Shown here piece after piece: positions 1 to 7,201 of a stretch of DNA of 37,535 nt (positions are counted from its first letter, which is position 1; each line of letters opens with the position of its first letter). The notes below the pieces were generated by a model. The model saw only the letters and a list, made by a program, of their open reading frames with translations, ran no database searches and was not told where the DNA came from. A program made the translations under genes and the position numbers. The DNA comes from Bacteroidales bacterium (GTDB lineage Bacteria; Bacteroidota; Bacteroidia; Bacteroidales; UBA932), in NCBI GenBank assembly GCA_015060335.1, contig SUYR01000024.1, positions 1 through 37,535 of the forward strand. Direction: 5' to 3'.

Positions 1-223
1 GGAGGTTGTGGCCCTCGCCAGGTATGTAGGCGTTGACCTCTTTAGAGTTAGTAAGACGTACACGGGCAACCTTACGCATAGCTGAGTTAGGTTTCTTAGG
101 TGTAGTAGTGTACACACGTACGCATACGCCTCTTCTCTGAGGACAAGCATCCAACGCGCGAGACTTGCTCTTCTCGACAATGACCTCGCGTCCTTTGCGA
201 ACTAATTGTTGAATTGTAGGCAT
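1..223 (-). CDS. rpsL: 30S ribosomal protein S12, N-terminal part (runs off the window)
   Basis: Reading the minus strand from the ATG at 223 gives [13 protein letters not shown], then [27 protein letters not shown] and [11 protein letters not shown]. This is the classic S12 N-terminus with the decoding-centre PKKPNSA loop. About 74 of the roughly 125-130 residues are present and the rest lies left of position 1. S12 sits at the decoding centre of the small ribosomal subunit. In bacteria it usually heads an rpsL-rpsG-fusA transcript, which cannot be checked here. A Bacteroides-type promoter lies about 53 nt upstream, so the gene probably does not depend on the lipoprotein genes upstream on the same strand. 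Confidence 0.97.
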   Translation of the reverse strand, partial: MPTIQQLVRKGREVIVEKSKSRALDACPQRRGVCVRVYTTTPKKPNSAMRKVARVRLTNSKEVNAYIPGEGHNL

Positions 224-275
224 AAATGTTTGTAAATAAATAATTTATGTTTGTTTACCCCATTTTTTGGGGCTG

Positions 276-306
276 CAAATATACGAATAATTTTTTATTT
301 ATCAAC
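276..306 (-). promoter_or_regulatory. Promoter of rpsL
   Basis: On the minus strand a perfect -7 element TATATTTG (276-283) is preceded, after 19 nt, by GTTG (303-306), a near match to the Bacteroides -33 TTTG. The predicted transcription start leaves a leader of about 45-50 nt before the rpsL ATG. Confidence 0.65.
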
Positions 307-345
307 AAAAAAGCTGAATTTCAGTGCTTTGAGTTGTTGATAACT

Positions 346-777
346 TTATTTCTTCTGGCGGATTTCGTGCTTACTGAGGATATCGCGATCGAGGCTTACA
401 GTGATTTTGACGACACGTTCCATGCCCGTATCGTTCGGATCCACAGTCAGAAGCGGCGTCCAATCGTTTCCATTCCAGTTCTGGACATGACGGACTCGGG
501 CCCAGGTGCAATCCTCAAGACCGGTGACGGTGTACTTATATAAATGAGTCATATTGATACAGAAATCGAGCATATTCACATCTGAAACCCCTTCCGCACC
601 GATTTCAATCAGATAATCATTCACCTTGACCTCATCATCTTCCTCTGAAGACTCACCATCGTTTTCATCTGTGATTTCCTCCTCATAACTATCAATCACA
701 TCCTTTATATAATCACATGAGGCTGCCATAGATAAAATGACCAATGACGCAGAAAATATTTTTAGTACTCTTTTCAT
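346..777 (-). CDS. Small acidic lipoprotein, possibly BACON-like C-terminus
   Basis: This is a 143-residue protein starting MKRVLKIF with a lipobox ending AASC at Cys21, so it is probably an acylated envelope lipoprotein. Residues about 32-51 form a strongly acidic linker rich in Glu and Asp. The C-terminal half (LLTVDPNDTGMERVVKITVS) resembles the second half of a BACON domain, where LTV..N.tg.eR...ITVS is typical. That resemblance is by eye only. The gene starts 11 nt after the next lipoprotein gene on the same strand and is almost certainly co-transcribed with it. Its stop lies 40 nt from the rpsL -33 box. The function is unknown; carbohydrate or mucin binding would be a guess. Confidence 0.75.
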   Translation of the reverse strand: MKRVLKIFSASLVILSMAASCDYIKDVIDSYEEEITDENDGESSEEDDEVKVNDYLIEIGAEGVSDVNMLDFCINMTHLYKYTVTGLEDCTWARVRHVQNWNGNDWTPLLTVDPNDTGMERVVKITVSLDRDILSKHEIRQKK

Positions 778-788
778 AATATTGATAA

Positions 789-1421
789 TTATTTTCCTTC
801 AGGTACGAATTCATAGTACGAGTCTCCCGCAGAAGTTGTGGTACACATGATTATCCTGCTGACTTCATATTTCTCATTACGTTTCTCTTTGCCATAGAGT
901 TGAAAACCACAGTCCACAGCTCCACCTGTGCCACCTTCGGAAAAGAAAAGGAGCTGAAAGAATTCCGACCCGTCATCGTTCAGACCGAATCTCATATTTG
1001 CACCATCGTCCGGAGTATAGGTCTGGTAAGATTGGGTACTTTCCTGTGGAAGAGGATTATCCTCAACATACGTTGTAATATTAAAAACAACCGGCTTCGT
1101 GAAATGGAAGGTAATTTCACGGTCATCGCCTATTGTGATTGACTCGATGACGCTGTCAACTTCCGGATATCCATCTTTTTCGATTATTTCCACGTCATAG
1201 AGATCGTCCAGAGTCAGGCTGTAACCGGCATCGCGGAGAATCCATTTTCCTTTTAAGAGGACATCTTCCTCTTCAGTTGTCAGAGAGAGTTGTTCCTCAT
1301 AGCCATCGAGAATCTCCAATGCATCTTTTGCATCCTCAAGCAGATCGTCATACAAACTGCAGGACATGAACGTAAAGGCGGAAACAATAACCGCAATCAT
1401 TGGGAATACTACATTTTTCAT
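789..1421 (-). CDS. Lipoprotein of unknown function
   Basis: The protein has 210 residues from ATG 1421 (MKNVVFPMIAV). A TTG 12 nt further upstream is in frame but less likely, because the signal peptide begins naturally at MKN. The signal sequence ends in a lipobox FMSC, so the product is probably envelope-anchored. The mature part starts with an acidic helical stretch (DDLLEDAKDALEILDGYEEQ) and continues into a probable beta-rich domain with ITFHFTKPVVFNITTY. No family is recognised. It is the first gene of a two-lipoprotein operon whose second member follows after 11 nt. A -7 box lies 23 nt upstream of the start. Confidence 0.72.
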   Translation of the reverse strand: MKNVVFPMIAVIVSAFTFMSCSLYDDLLEDAKDALEILDGYEEQLSLTTEEEDVLLKGKWILRDAGYSLTLDDLYDVEIIEKDGYPEVDSVIESITIGDDREITFHFTKPVVFNITTYVEDNPLPQESTQSYQTYTPDDGANMRFGLNDDGSEFFQLLFFSEGGTGGAVDCGFQLYGKEKRNEKYEVSRIIMCTTTSAGDSYYEFVPEGK

Positions 1422-1444
1422 ATTTTTTGGCAATTTTAGCGACG

Positions 1445-1452
1445 CAAATGTA
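1445..1452 (-). promoter_or_regulatory. -7 promoter element of the two-lipoprotein operon
   Basis: TACATTTG on the minus strand fits TAnnTTTG and lies 23 nt before the ATG at 1421. No good TTTG is visible at the -33 position, so this rests on the -7 box alone. Confidence 0.45.
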
Positions 1453-1545
1453 GAAATTTTTCATGAGAAAGAGGCGGCGGACATAAATCTATGTGCGGGA
1501 ATGATATATTATTGATTTTACAGTACGTCATAAGATAAGTTTTTG

Positions 1546-1553
1546 TATATTTG
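1546..1553 (+). promoter_or_regulatory. -7 promoter element of the alkyltransferase-like gene
   Basis: TATATTTG fits the -7 consensus exactly. A short perfect hairpin (CCCGG-TCGAG-CCGGG, 1560-1574) follows at about the expected transcript 5' end, immediately before the possible ATG at 1576. The -33 position is weak. Confidence 0.45.
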
Positions 1554-1614
1554 AAGATTCCCGGTCGAGCCGGGGATGAATAGACAAGCAACCACTTCTT
1601 ATATATATAACACT

Positions 1615-2256
1615 ATGGAAACTGACCGGAAATGGATTGTTGTCCGCATCGACGGGAAGCTTGCCGGAATATCACGGGATTATGGCAGGCTGGCGGACAT
1701 ATCTGCACGTATCGCAAACGAATACGGGCACTCGGAAAAGACCACTGCCGCCAAAAAGACTGCGCGCAAGAAATCTGCACCTCGTAAAGAAGCGCTTCCG
1801 TATGGCGAAGTGACCGCCACGGCTGTCAGCTTTGATGAGGTGCTGGCTCTGAAAAAGACTGTCAGGTGGGAAGACATGATGCTTTTCGGCACCGATTTCC
1901 AGAAACAGGTGTGGAAAAGGCTGTGGGACATGGCTTCCGGCCCCGCAGAGATCCGTCTGCTGAGCTACAGCGACTTCGCACAGCTGTGCCAGAACAAAGC
2001 AGGAGTACGCGCTGTCGCCCATGCTGTCGGACTCAATCCTATACCCGTTGTGATCCCATGTCATCTGGTAGTGCCTAAGGAATCCATCGACAAGATCCGC
2101 GAAATACAGAAAAAGGCGGAGACGACCATTTTCAAGGGTGACGACCTCTGCCTGGAAACGATACTGCAGGATACCTCCATTGACTTCGGTGAGTATGCTC
2201 TCGGAAAGGAACTCAAGCGCCAGCTGATTTCCGCCGACATAGCAGGCACCAGATAA
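1615..2256 (+). CDS. Methylated-DNA-protein-cysteine methyltransferase-like protein
   Basis: This is an O6-alkylguanine-DNA alkyltransferase (Ogt/MGMT) family protein of 213 residues from ATG 1615. An in-frame ATG at 1576 would add 13 residues of low conservation appearance. Canonical blocks are visible: FGTDFQKQVWKRLW, then LLSYSDFAQ, GVRAVAHAVGLNP (the Arg finger and Asn), and the acceptor-cysteine block IPCHLV (Cys about residue 149). Two deviations stand out. PCHLV replaces the usual PCHRV. About 35 residues separate the Cys block from the conserved GEYALGKELK end block, where the family normally has about 10. A Lys/Ala-rich linker (about residues 43-62) precedes the domain. The family transfers alkyl groups from O6-alkylguanine to its own cysteine. 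Repair activity is likely but not certain because of the altered active-site block. Confidence 0.85.
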   Translation: METDRKWIVVRIDGKLAGISRDYGRLADISARIANEYGHSEKTTAAKKTARKKSAPRKEALPYGEVTATAVSFDEVLALKKTVRWEDMMLFGTDFQKQVWKRLWDMASGPAEIRLLSYSDFAQLCQNKAGVRAVAHAVGLNPIPVVIPCHLVVPKESIDKIREIQKKAETTIFKGDDLCLETILQDTSIDFGEYALGKELKRQLISADIAGTR

Positions 2257-2275
2257 AACCCTGCCCCACAGCAAG

Positions 2276-2313
2276 TTACATCCTACGCCTGCGTACTTCG
2301 GGGAGCAGGCATA
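2276..2313 (+). repeat. Intergenic hairpin repeat H1, copy 1
   Basis: TTACATCC is followed by TACGCCTGC, a 12-nt loop GTACTTCGGGGA, and GCAGGCATA (stem 2284-2292 with 2305-2313, one mismatch). Two further copies occur at 27676-27734 and 35854-35924. It sits between the alkyltransferase-like gene and the nitroreductase gene. There is no T-run after the stem, so it is not a standard terminator. Confidence 0.8.
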
Positions 2314-2352
2314 TAACACAAGATGTTGATAATCCGACAGATACGTACAACT

Positions 2353-2964
2353 ATGAAATTATACACAATTCTTGCAGGGCTGTGCCTGATCGCTGCGGTA
2401 TCCTGCAATCAAACGACAAAAGAAAATGAAATGAAGAACGAAGTGATAGAAAACATCCTGGCACGACGCAGTATCCGCCAATATAAGGCAGAGTCCGTGG
2501 ACAGGGAGACACTGACAAAGATAATGGAGTGCGGAATCAATGCTCCAAGCGGAATGAACAGACAGTCCTGGGAGGTCCGCATAGTCGATAATCCTCAGAT
2601 TCTGCAGGAGATGTCTCAGGCAATGGCTGATTCTCATCCTGAAAGCGATTTTGCAAAAGGATGTTTCAGAGGCGCACCTGTAATGGTTTTCATCGCACGC
2701 GACCCTTCTTATGACTTCTCCGCTTATGATTGCGGACTTCTTGCACAGAATATAATGCTGTCTGCATGGTCGCTCGGAGTGGGATCTGTCTGCCTGGGCA
2801 GTCCTGTGCGTTTTCTGACGGACAACGACCTTTGCAAACCATATGTAGAGAAACTGAATTTTTCGGAGGGATATGAGTTCTGCCTGTGCGTCGGACTCGG
2901 ATATGCAGATGAGTCGCCTGAAGCCAAGCCTCGAGATATGGGAAAGGTTGCCTTCATAGACTAA
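2353..2964 (+). CDS. Nitroreductase-family lipoprotein
   Basis: ATG 2353 gives MKLYTILAGLCLIAAVSC, a lipoprotein signal with Cys18, so this start is preferred over the in-frame ATG at 2323. The mature protein is a nitroreductase-fold FMN enzyme of about 186 residues. It has the N-terminal ILARRSIRQYK block, NAPSGMNRQSWE (FMN and active-site region), GAPVMVFIA, and the C-terminal helix block AQNIMLSAWSLGVGSVCLG. The family uses FMN and NAD(P)H to reduce nitro compounds, quinones or enones. The substrate cannot be read from sequence. The lipoprotein signal on a flavin enzyme that is normally cytoplasmic is notable. In Bacteroidota such exported forms do occur. Confidence 0.88.
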   Translation: MKLYTILAGLCLIAAVSCNQTTKENEMKNEVIENILARRSIRQYKAESVDRETLTKIMECGINAPSGMNRQSWEVRIVDNPQILQEMSQAMADSHPESDFAKGCFRGAPVMVFIARDPSYDFSAYDCGLLAQNIMLSAWSLGVGSVCLGSPVRFLTDNDLCKPYVEKLNFSEGYEFCLCVGLGYADESPEAKPRDMGKVAFID

Positions 2965-2971
2965 ACAGAAA

Positions 2972-3005
2972 CATCCGGCTGCTCTTTTCAGAAACCAGCC
3001 GGATG
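2972..3005 (+). terminator. Hairpin downstream of the nitroreductase gene
   Basis: CATCCGGCTG and CAGCCGGATG form a perfect 10-bp stem with a 14-nt loop, starting 7 nt after the stop codon. No T-run follows on the plus strand, so termination would be weak or factor-assisted. Confidence 0.5.
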
Positions 3006-3084
3006 AACCATAACCCTATTATTAACAACTAAACTAACCGTGACTAAACATTTTGCAAACCCCGTGCCAAACATAAAACTGCAT

Positions 3085-4818
3085 ATGAAAAAAATCACAC
3101 TATTTGCCTTTGCCGTTTTTTGCTGTATCAGCATGGCTGCTCAGGAGAGACAGGCTATATGGCCTAAGAACAAGATGCCCGACAAACAGGAGCATCAGAT
3201 AGGCGCCATGACTGACGAGTCAAGAAAAGAGGATTTCAACCCCGACAAACATCGGATGCCTTATCTGGAATGGTATGATGCACCGGCTGCCGACAAGCAT
3301 ACAGGAGGATGTATGATACTCATTTCCGGAGGAAGCTATCAGAACTGCTGTGATGTGGGACTGATAAAAAATTGGAAAGAGCGATTCACTGAGCTTGGAT
3401 TCCAATGTGTGAATTTTGTTTACAGGACACCCAGACCTGTGGGTCTGCCTATATATCAGACGGCTTGGGAGGATGGTCAGAGAGCTGTCCGCCTTGTAAG
3501 GAAGGAAGCTGAAAAACGTGGCTTCGACCCGGAAAAGATCGGCGTGATATCTATGTCGGCCGGTTCGCATCTTGGTCTGCTGCTTGCAACCAGCTCGCAG
3601 ACGGCGGCATACGAAAGGATAGACAAAGTCGATGATCTTCCATGCCATATCAACTGGGCTATCATTAATGCACCGGCCTACGGCACTACTGATTCCGAGC
3701 TTGGAACTCCGTCTGCCAGACAAGGTTACGGCAGCGATGTGACATTGAGCAAGGTATTCAAATTCGATGAAAAGACCTGCCCTATGAGTCTGCATCACGG
3801 AGGAAAGGACCCTTATTCTCCATATACTTCAACTCTGGTTTACAGGCAGTTGAGAAGAATGAAGGTGCCGGCAGAGCTTCATCTCTACGCGGACAAGGGC
3901 CACGGAGCATTCGGTCTGGAAAGAGGTATCGAGTTCATGCGACAGATGGGCTTTATAGGAGAAATCGCGGAAAAGGAATATCTGATGGACAGATATGCGA
4001 GCGATGATGCTCGTGGAGAGTATTCGAAATCGGATGTATGGCCTGAGGGTAAGATGCCTGACCCGCAGGAGAATCAGTGCACACCTTATATAGAATGGCA
4101 TATGCCGAAGGTACTGAAGACCAAGGCGATTCAGATCATATATTCAGGCGGAGCATATGAGAGAAACGACCCTGACGACTTTGAAGTAGCACCTATAAGA
4201 CGTTATCTGAACGAAAAAGGAATGGCGGTGGTGACAATGAAACACCGCACACCGCGTCCGGCTGGCGGGCTTGCAAAGCACACTACAGCATGGCAGGACC
4301 TCCAGCGCGCCATCAGGATTGTCAGAAGCGAAGCGGAATCGAGAGGTCTTGATCCAAACCGCATAGGTATCCTTGGAAGTTCTGCAGGCGGACATCTCAC
4401 TCTTATGGGAGTGACATCATCGAAGCACAATTCGTATCTTGGAATCGATAAGATCGACAGACTGCCATGCAATGTACAATGGGGTATAGGAATCTATCCC
4501 GCGTACTCATTGACAGACGGACTGGATGGTCCTAATAAACAGGGCGGAAATGAGGATGACGCTGTGCTGGCTCCGGAGTTCTCATTCGACCTTGACACTG
4601 CTCCGATGCTGTTCATACATGGAGATAACGACGGCTATGCAGCGATGAACTCTGTCAAGACATGGGAAAAGATGCAGCGTATGGGCATTCAGTCCGAACT
4701 GCATACCTTGGCAAAGCAAAACCATTGCTTCCAGAGGAAGGCATCCCCAGGTACAGGAAGCTACACATTCATGGACAGAATCTGGGAATTCCTTACCGCA
4801 AAGGGATTCAATAAATAA
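3085..4818 (+). CDS. Secreted tandem alpha/beta-hydrolase (acetyl-xylan-esterase-like), two catalytic domains
   Basis: ATG 3085 starts a clear signal peptide (MKKITLFAFAVF...SMAA/Q), giving 577 residues. The in-frame GTG at 3040 would put 15 residues before it and is rejected. The protein is an internal duplication of two BD-FAE/esterase-like alpha/beta-hydrolase domains. Each repeats WP.(N/G)KMPD.QE, the oxyanion region SGG(S/A)Y, and YRTPRP or HRTPRP. The nucleophiles are Ser158 in SMSAG and Ser433 in GSSAG. The likely acids are HGGKD and HGDND, and the likely histidines are KGHGAF and QNHCF. Such enzymes typically deacetylate or deesterify plant polysaccharides. The exact substrate is unknown. 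Both active sites look intact. The gene ends 2 nt from the convergent SIMPL-domain gene. Confidence 0.88.
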   Translation: MKKITLFAFAVFCCISMAAQERQAIWPKNKMPDKQEHQIGAMTDESRKEDFNPDKHRMPYLEWYDAPAADKHTGGCMILISGGSYQNCCDVGLIKNWKERFTELGFQCVNFVYRTPRPVGLPIYQTAWEDGQRAVRLVRKEAEKRGFDPEKIGVISMSAGSHLGLLLATSSQTAAYERIDKVDDLPCHINWAIINAPAYGTTDSELGTPSARQGYGSDVTLSKVFKFDEKTCPMSLHHGGKDPYSPYTSTLVYRQLRRMKVPAELHLYADKGHGAFGLERGIEFMRQMGFIGEIAEKEYLMDRYASDDARGEYSKSDVWPEGKMPDPQENQCTPYIEWHMPKVLKTKAIQIIYSGGAYERNDPDDFEVAPIRRYLNEKGMAVVTMKHRTPRPAGGLAKHTTAWQDLQRAIRIVRSEAESRGLDPNRIGILGSSAGGHLTLMGVTSSKHNSYLGIDKIDRLPCNVQWGIGIYPAYSLTDGLDGPNKQGGNEDDAVLAPEFSFDLDTAPMLFIHGDNDGYAAMNSVKTWEKMQRMGIQSELHTLAKQNHCFQRKASPGTGSYTFMDRIWEFLTAKGFNK

Positions 4819-4820
4819 AT

Positions 4821-5528
4821 CTAATTCTTGAGATAATAGGTGACCGAGGTGACAACACGTACCTTCTTTATGTAAGGAGTGTTGCTGTCTCGGTTTTCTA
4901 TTGTGAATGTACCCTGATTGGCGGTCTTGATCTTGCCAAGTCTGCTGCCGGAATCCTTTGCGAATTTCTTGGCAGCTGCACGAGCATTTTCGGTTGCCTC
5001 TTCAATCATCTGAGGCTTGATATCGTTCAGTCCCTCATATTTGAATTCCACAGGATTCTCCCACTGGTTTGCTCCTCCGGTAACGATTCCCTTTTTCAAT
5101 AGCTCCGACTGTTTTCCCATCAGTGCAAGAACAGTATCGACATCAGAGGTATATACAGTTATTATATTCTTTGCAATATATCTGAATGCCCTGTCGTTAT
5201 CACCATATTCATTGGCAAACTTATCTGAAATCTGGGGTACTGAAACGGATATCTCTGAAGGATTGATACCACCCTCCTGAAGAAAACCCATTATTGCAGC
5301 GTTGTTTGCATCTGTCTGGTCGTATATCGACTGAATGTCATTCGCCATTACCCTATATACAATCGGCCATATGACCCTGTCTGCCTTGACTTCCTTTTCA
5401 CATAAGCCCTTGACATTGACCGTTCTGTCGTATGAACGATATTTCTCTACCGCCTTTGGCAGCATCGATCCCATGATGATCAGTCCCAGCATTATTGCCA
5501 GGCCGCTGAATAATTTACCTTTATCCAT
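4821..5528 (-). CDS. SIMPL-domain (DUF541) membrane-anchored protein
   Basis: The product has 235 residues with an N-terminal membrane anchor (LFSGLAIMLGLIIMGSMLP). The rest is a SIMPL/DUF541 domain: it begins RTVNVKGLCEKEVKADRV, has the long helical IYDQTDANNAAIMGFLQEGG segment, and ends with a strand VRVVTSVTYYL. ARAAAKKFAKDSG is the usual helix of the domain. SIMPL proteins form periplasmic oligomers. Some relatives are linked to oxidative-stress defence or immune signalling, but the biochemical role is poorly defined. Its upstream region also holds the 108-nt repeat A and the divergent glycosyltransferase promoter. Confidence 0.85.
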   Translation of the reverse strand: MDKGKLFSGLAIMLGLIIMGSMLPKAVEKYRSYDRTVNVKGLCEKEVKADRVIWPIVYRVMANDIQSIYDQTDANNAAIMGFLQEGGINPSEISVSVPQISDKFANEYGDNDRAFRYIAKNIITVYTSDVDTVLALMGKQSELLKKGIVTGGANQWENPVEFKYEGLNDIKPQMIEEATENARAAAKKFAKDSGSRLGKIKTANQGTFTIENRDSNTPYIKKVRVVTSVTYYLKN

Positions 5529-5616
5529 GATATAAATATTTAGCCGCTAATATAGCAATAATCCTGCAAAATGCCCTGCAATCCTGAAACGCGCGGAGGA
5601 GGACAGTCCGGACGTC

Positions 5617-5679
5617 ATGTTCGCCAAAAGTAGCAGATTCCGGTCGACGGAGCATCGTGTTCGCCAATTTCTGCCGATT
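5617..5679. repeat. Imperfect direct repeat pair, 40-nt offset
   Basis: Two 23-nt segments (5617-5639 and 5657-5679) share TGTTCGCCAA and a GC.GATT end, about 16 of 23 positions. They lie in the 319-nt divergent intergenic region between the SIMPL gene and the glycosyltransferase gene, just left of repeat A. Confidence 0.4.
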
Positions 5680-5682
5680 TTT

Positions 5683-5790
5683 CTGGCATCTAAAACGCTG
5701 ACTGTCAGCCGATTGCCGATATGCGATTCCCCTGGGCAGGGGAATCGCGTTTCTGCAACGCACTGTGGGACAGGGAGTTAGGCGGCAGGC
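5683..5790. repeat. 108-nt intergenic repeat, copy A, with hairpin core
   Basis: The core is GCGATTCCCC-TGGGCA-GGGGAATCGC (5723-5748), a perfect 10-bp stem. The whole 108 nt aligns without gaps to 13283-13390 at roughly 69% identity by hand count. Conserved blocks are CTGGC, ACGCTG, the stem, TTCTGCAA and TTAGGCG.CAG. It fills the second half of the 5529-5847 intergenic region. Confidence 0.75.
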
Positions 5791-5833
5791 TTAGATTTTT
5801 AGAACAAGGGGCGTAAAAACGAAAGTTTTTGTG

Positions 5834-5841
5834 TATGTTTG
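5834..5841 (+). promoter_or_regulatory. -7 promoter element just upstream of the glycosyltransferase start
   Basis: TATGTTTG fits TAnnTTTG and ends only 6 nt before the ATG at 5848, which would make the mRNA leaderless or nearly so. The -33 position shows no TTTG, so support is moderate. Confidence 0.4.
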
Positions 5842-5847
5842 CAATTC

Positions 5848-7164
5848 ATGAAAAGGGTACTTATAATTACATACTATTGGCCACCTATAGGAGGGTCCGG
5901 CGTGCAGAGATGGGTGAAGTTCGCCAAATATCTCCCGAGCGAGGGATGGCAGCCTGTCGTATATACGCCCGAAAACCCGGATCTTTCGTCTATAGACACT
6001 TCCCTTCTGAATGATATTCCGAAAGAATGCGAGATCATCAAGACACGCATTCTGGAACCGTATGGCATATACCGGAAGCTGACAGGAAGCAAGGGACAGA
6101 TAAAGGTAGAGGCAAACCCCGGCAACGGAGGAAAGGGCTCTCTACTGAAGAAAATTTCAATGTGGATCAGAGGAAATTTCTTCATGCCTGACCCGAGATG
6201 CTTCTGGATTGGTCCTTCTGTCAGATATCTGAAGAAGTATCTGAAGGAACATCCCGTAGATGTGATCGTAAGTACTGGACCGCCTCAGTCGATGCATCTG
6301 ATTGCACGCAAGGTGTCGCTCGCAACAGGGATTCCTTGGGCGGCTGATTTCAGGGATCCTTGGACCAAGATATTCTATTTCAAACATCTGAGACTCAGCA
6401 GATGGGCAGAAAGAAAGCACCATAAACTGGAACAGTCCGTTCTCGATGATGCCACTGCCGTTGTTGCAGTATCGCCTCTTGTCCAGAAGGATTTCGCTGC
6501 AATGACCAGCACTCCCGTATATCTTGTGACTAACGGATACGACGAAAGTGATTACACGGATACAGTCGAAACAGACGGATATTTCAATATGGTACATACC
6601 GGGCTGCTGACCGGCGAGGGCAATCCTACCGCTCTCTGGAATATTCTTGGAGAGAAATGCCGGGAGGACAAGGAGTTCGCGGATAAATTCCGACTTACTC
6701 TTGCCGGAAAGACGGACGAAAAGGTACTTGAAAGTATAAGACAGGCAGGTCTGGAGAAGTATATGACCGATCTGGGATACATCGACCATGACAAAGCTGT
6801 GAAGCAGCAGAGAAAGGCGTCAGTGCTGATTCTTCCTATCAGGGAAGAGCCTGAGACGAAGGCTATCCTGCCGGGCAAACTGTTTGAATATCTTGCTGCA
6901 CGAAGGCCTGTGCTCGGAGTAGGAACACGCGAAGGAGCTATGGCTACTGTGCTTCAGGAGACCGGAGCGGGCAAGATTTTCGACTGGAATGATACAGAGG
7001 ATATAAAGAATTATATAGACAGGTGCTGGACAGATTTCCAGAAGGGAGATCTGCATACTGATGCCGTTGACATAGAACGGTTTTCACGAAGAAGCACCAC
7101 GCGTAGAATGGCGGAACTGCTCGATGCCCTGTCCACAAAAACACCTCATTTCGTGGACAGATAA
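5848..7164 (+). CDS. Glycosyltransferase, GT4/family-1 type
   Basis: ATG 5848 gives MKRVLIITYYWPPIGGSGVQRW, the hallmark N-terminus of this Bacteroidota GT4-like family. The in-frame TTG at 5839 is rejected. The 438-residue protein has an N-terminal Rossmann domain (acceptor side) with DVIVSTGPPQSMH and AADFRDPW. The C-terminal Rossmann domain has VYLVTNGYDESDY, NMVHTGLLTGEGNP and the nucleotide-sugar-binding stretch LPGKLFEYLAARRPVLGVG. It probably transfers a sugar in the cytoplasm during surface-polysaccharide or glycan synthesis. Donor and acceptor are unknown. The YfhO-like gene follows after 37 nt, suggesting a two-gene transcript. Confidence 0.88.
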   Translation: MKRVLIITYYWPPIGGSGVQRWVKFAKYLPSEGWQPVVYTPENPDLSSIDTSLLNDIPKECEIIKTRILEPYGIYRKLTGSKGQIKVEANPGNGGKGSLLKKISMWIRGNFFMPDPRCFWIGPSVRYLKKYLKEHPVDVIVSTGPPQSMHLIARKVSLATGIPWAADFRDPWTKIFYFKHLRLSRWAERKHHKLEQSVLDDATAVVAVSPLVQKDFAAMTSTPVYLVTNGYDESDYTDTVETDGYFNMVHTGLLTGEGNPTALWNILGEKCREDKEFADKFRLTLAGKTDEKVLESIRQAGLEKYMTDLGYIDHDKAVKQQRKASVLILPIREEPETKAILPGKLFEYLAARRPVLGVGTREGAMATVLQETGAGKIFDWNDTEDIKNYIDRCWTDFQKGDLHTDAVDIERFSRRSTTRRMAELLDALSTKTPHFVDR

Positions 7165-7201
7165 TTGACAAACACCTTTTTTATAGATAAGAAATCTGAC
7201 T

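Noticed and set aside
247..543. 98-codon open frame on the plus strand near rpsL
   Set aside because: It crosses the rpsL promoter and the opposite lipoprotein gene and has no coding character.
1672..2319. 215-codon open frame on the minus strand
   Set aside because: It is opposite the alkyltransferase-like gene, which has clear family motifs; the frame shows no recognisable domain.
2972..3005. Considered as a riboswitch or leader structure for the esterase
   Set aside because: It is only a simple 10-bp hairpin, 80 nt upstream of the ATG, with no conserved aptamer features; it is better read as the 3' hairpin of the nitroreductase gene.
3085..4818. Assembly duplication artefact of an esterase gene
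   Set aside because: The two halves differ throughout in sequence while keeping the same fold motifs, so this is an old domain duplication.
6157..6789. 210-codon open frame on the minus strand
   Set aside because: It is antisense to the glycosyltransferase coding region, with no family features.
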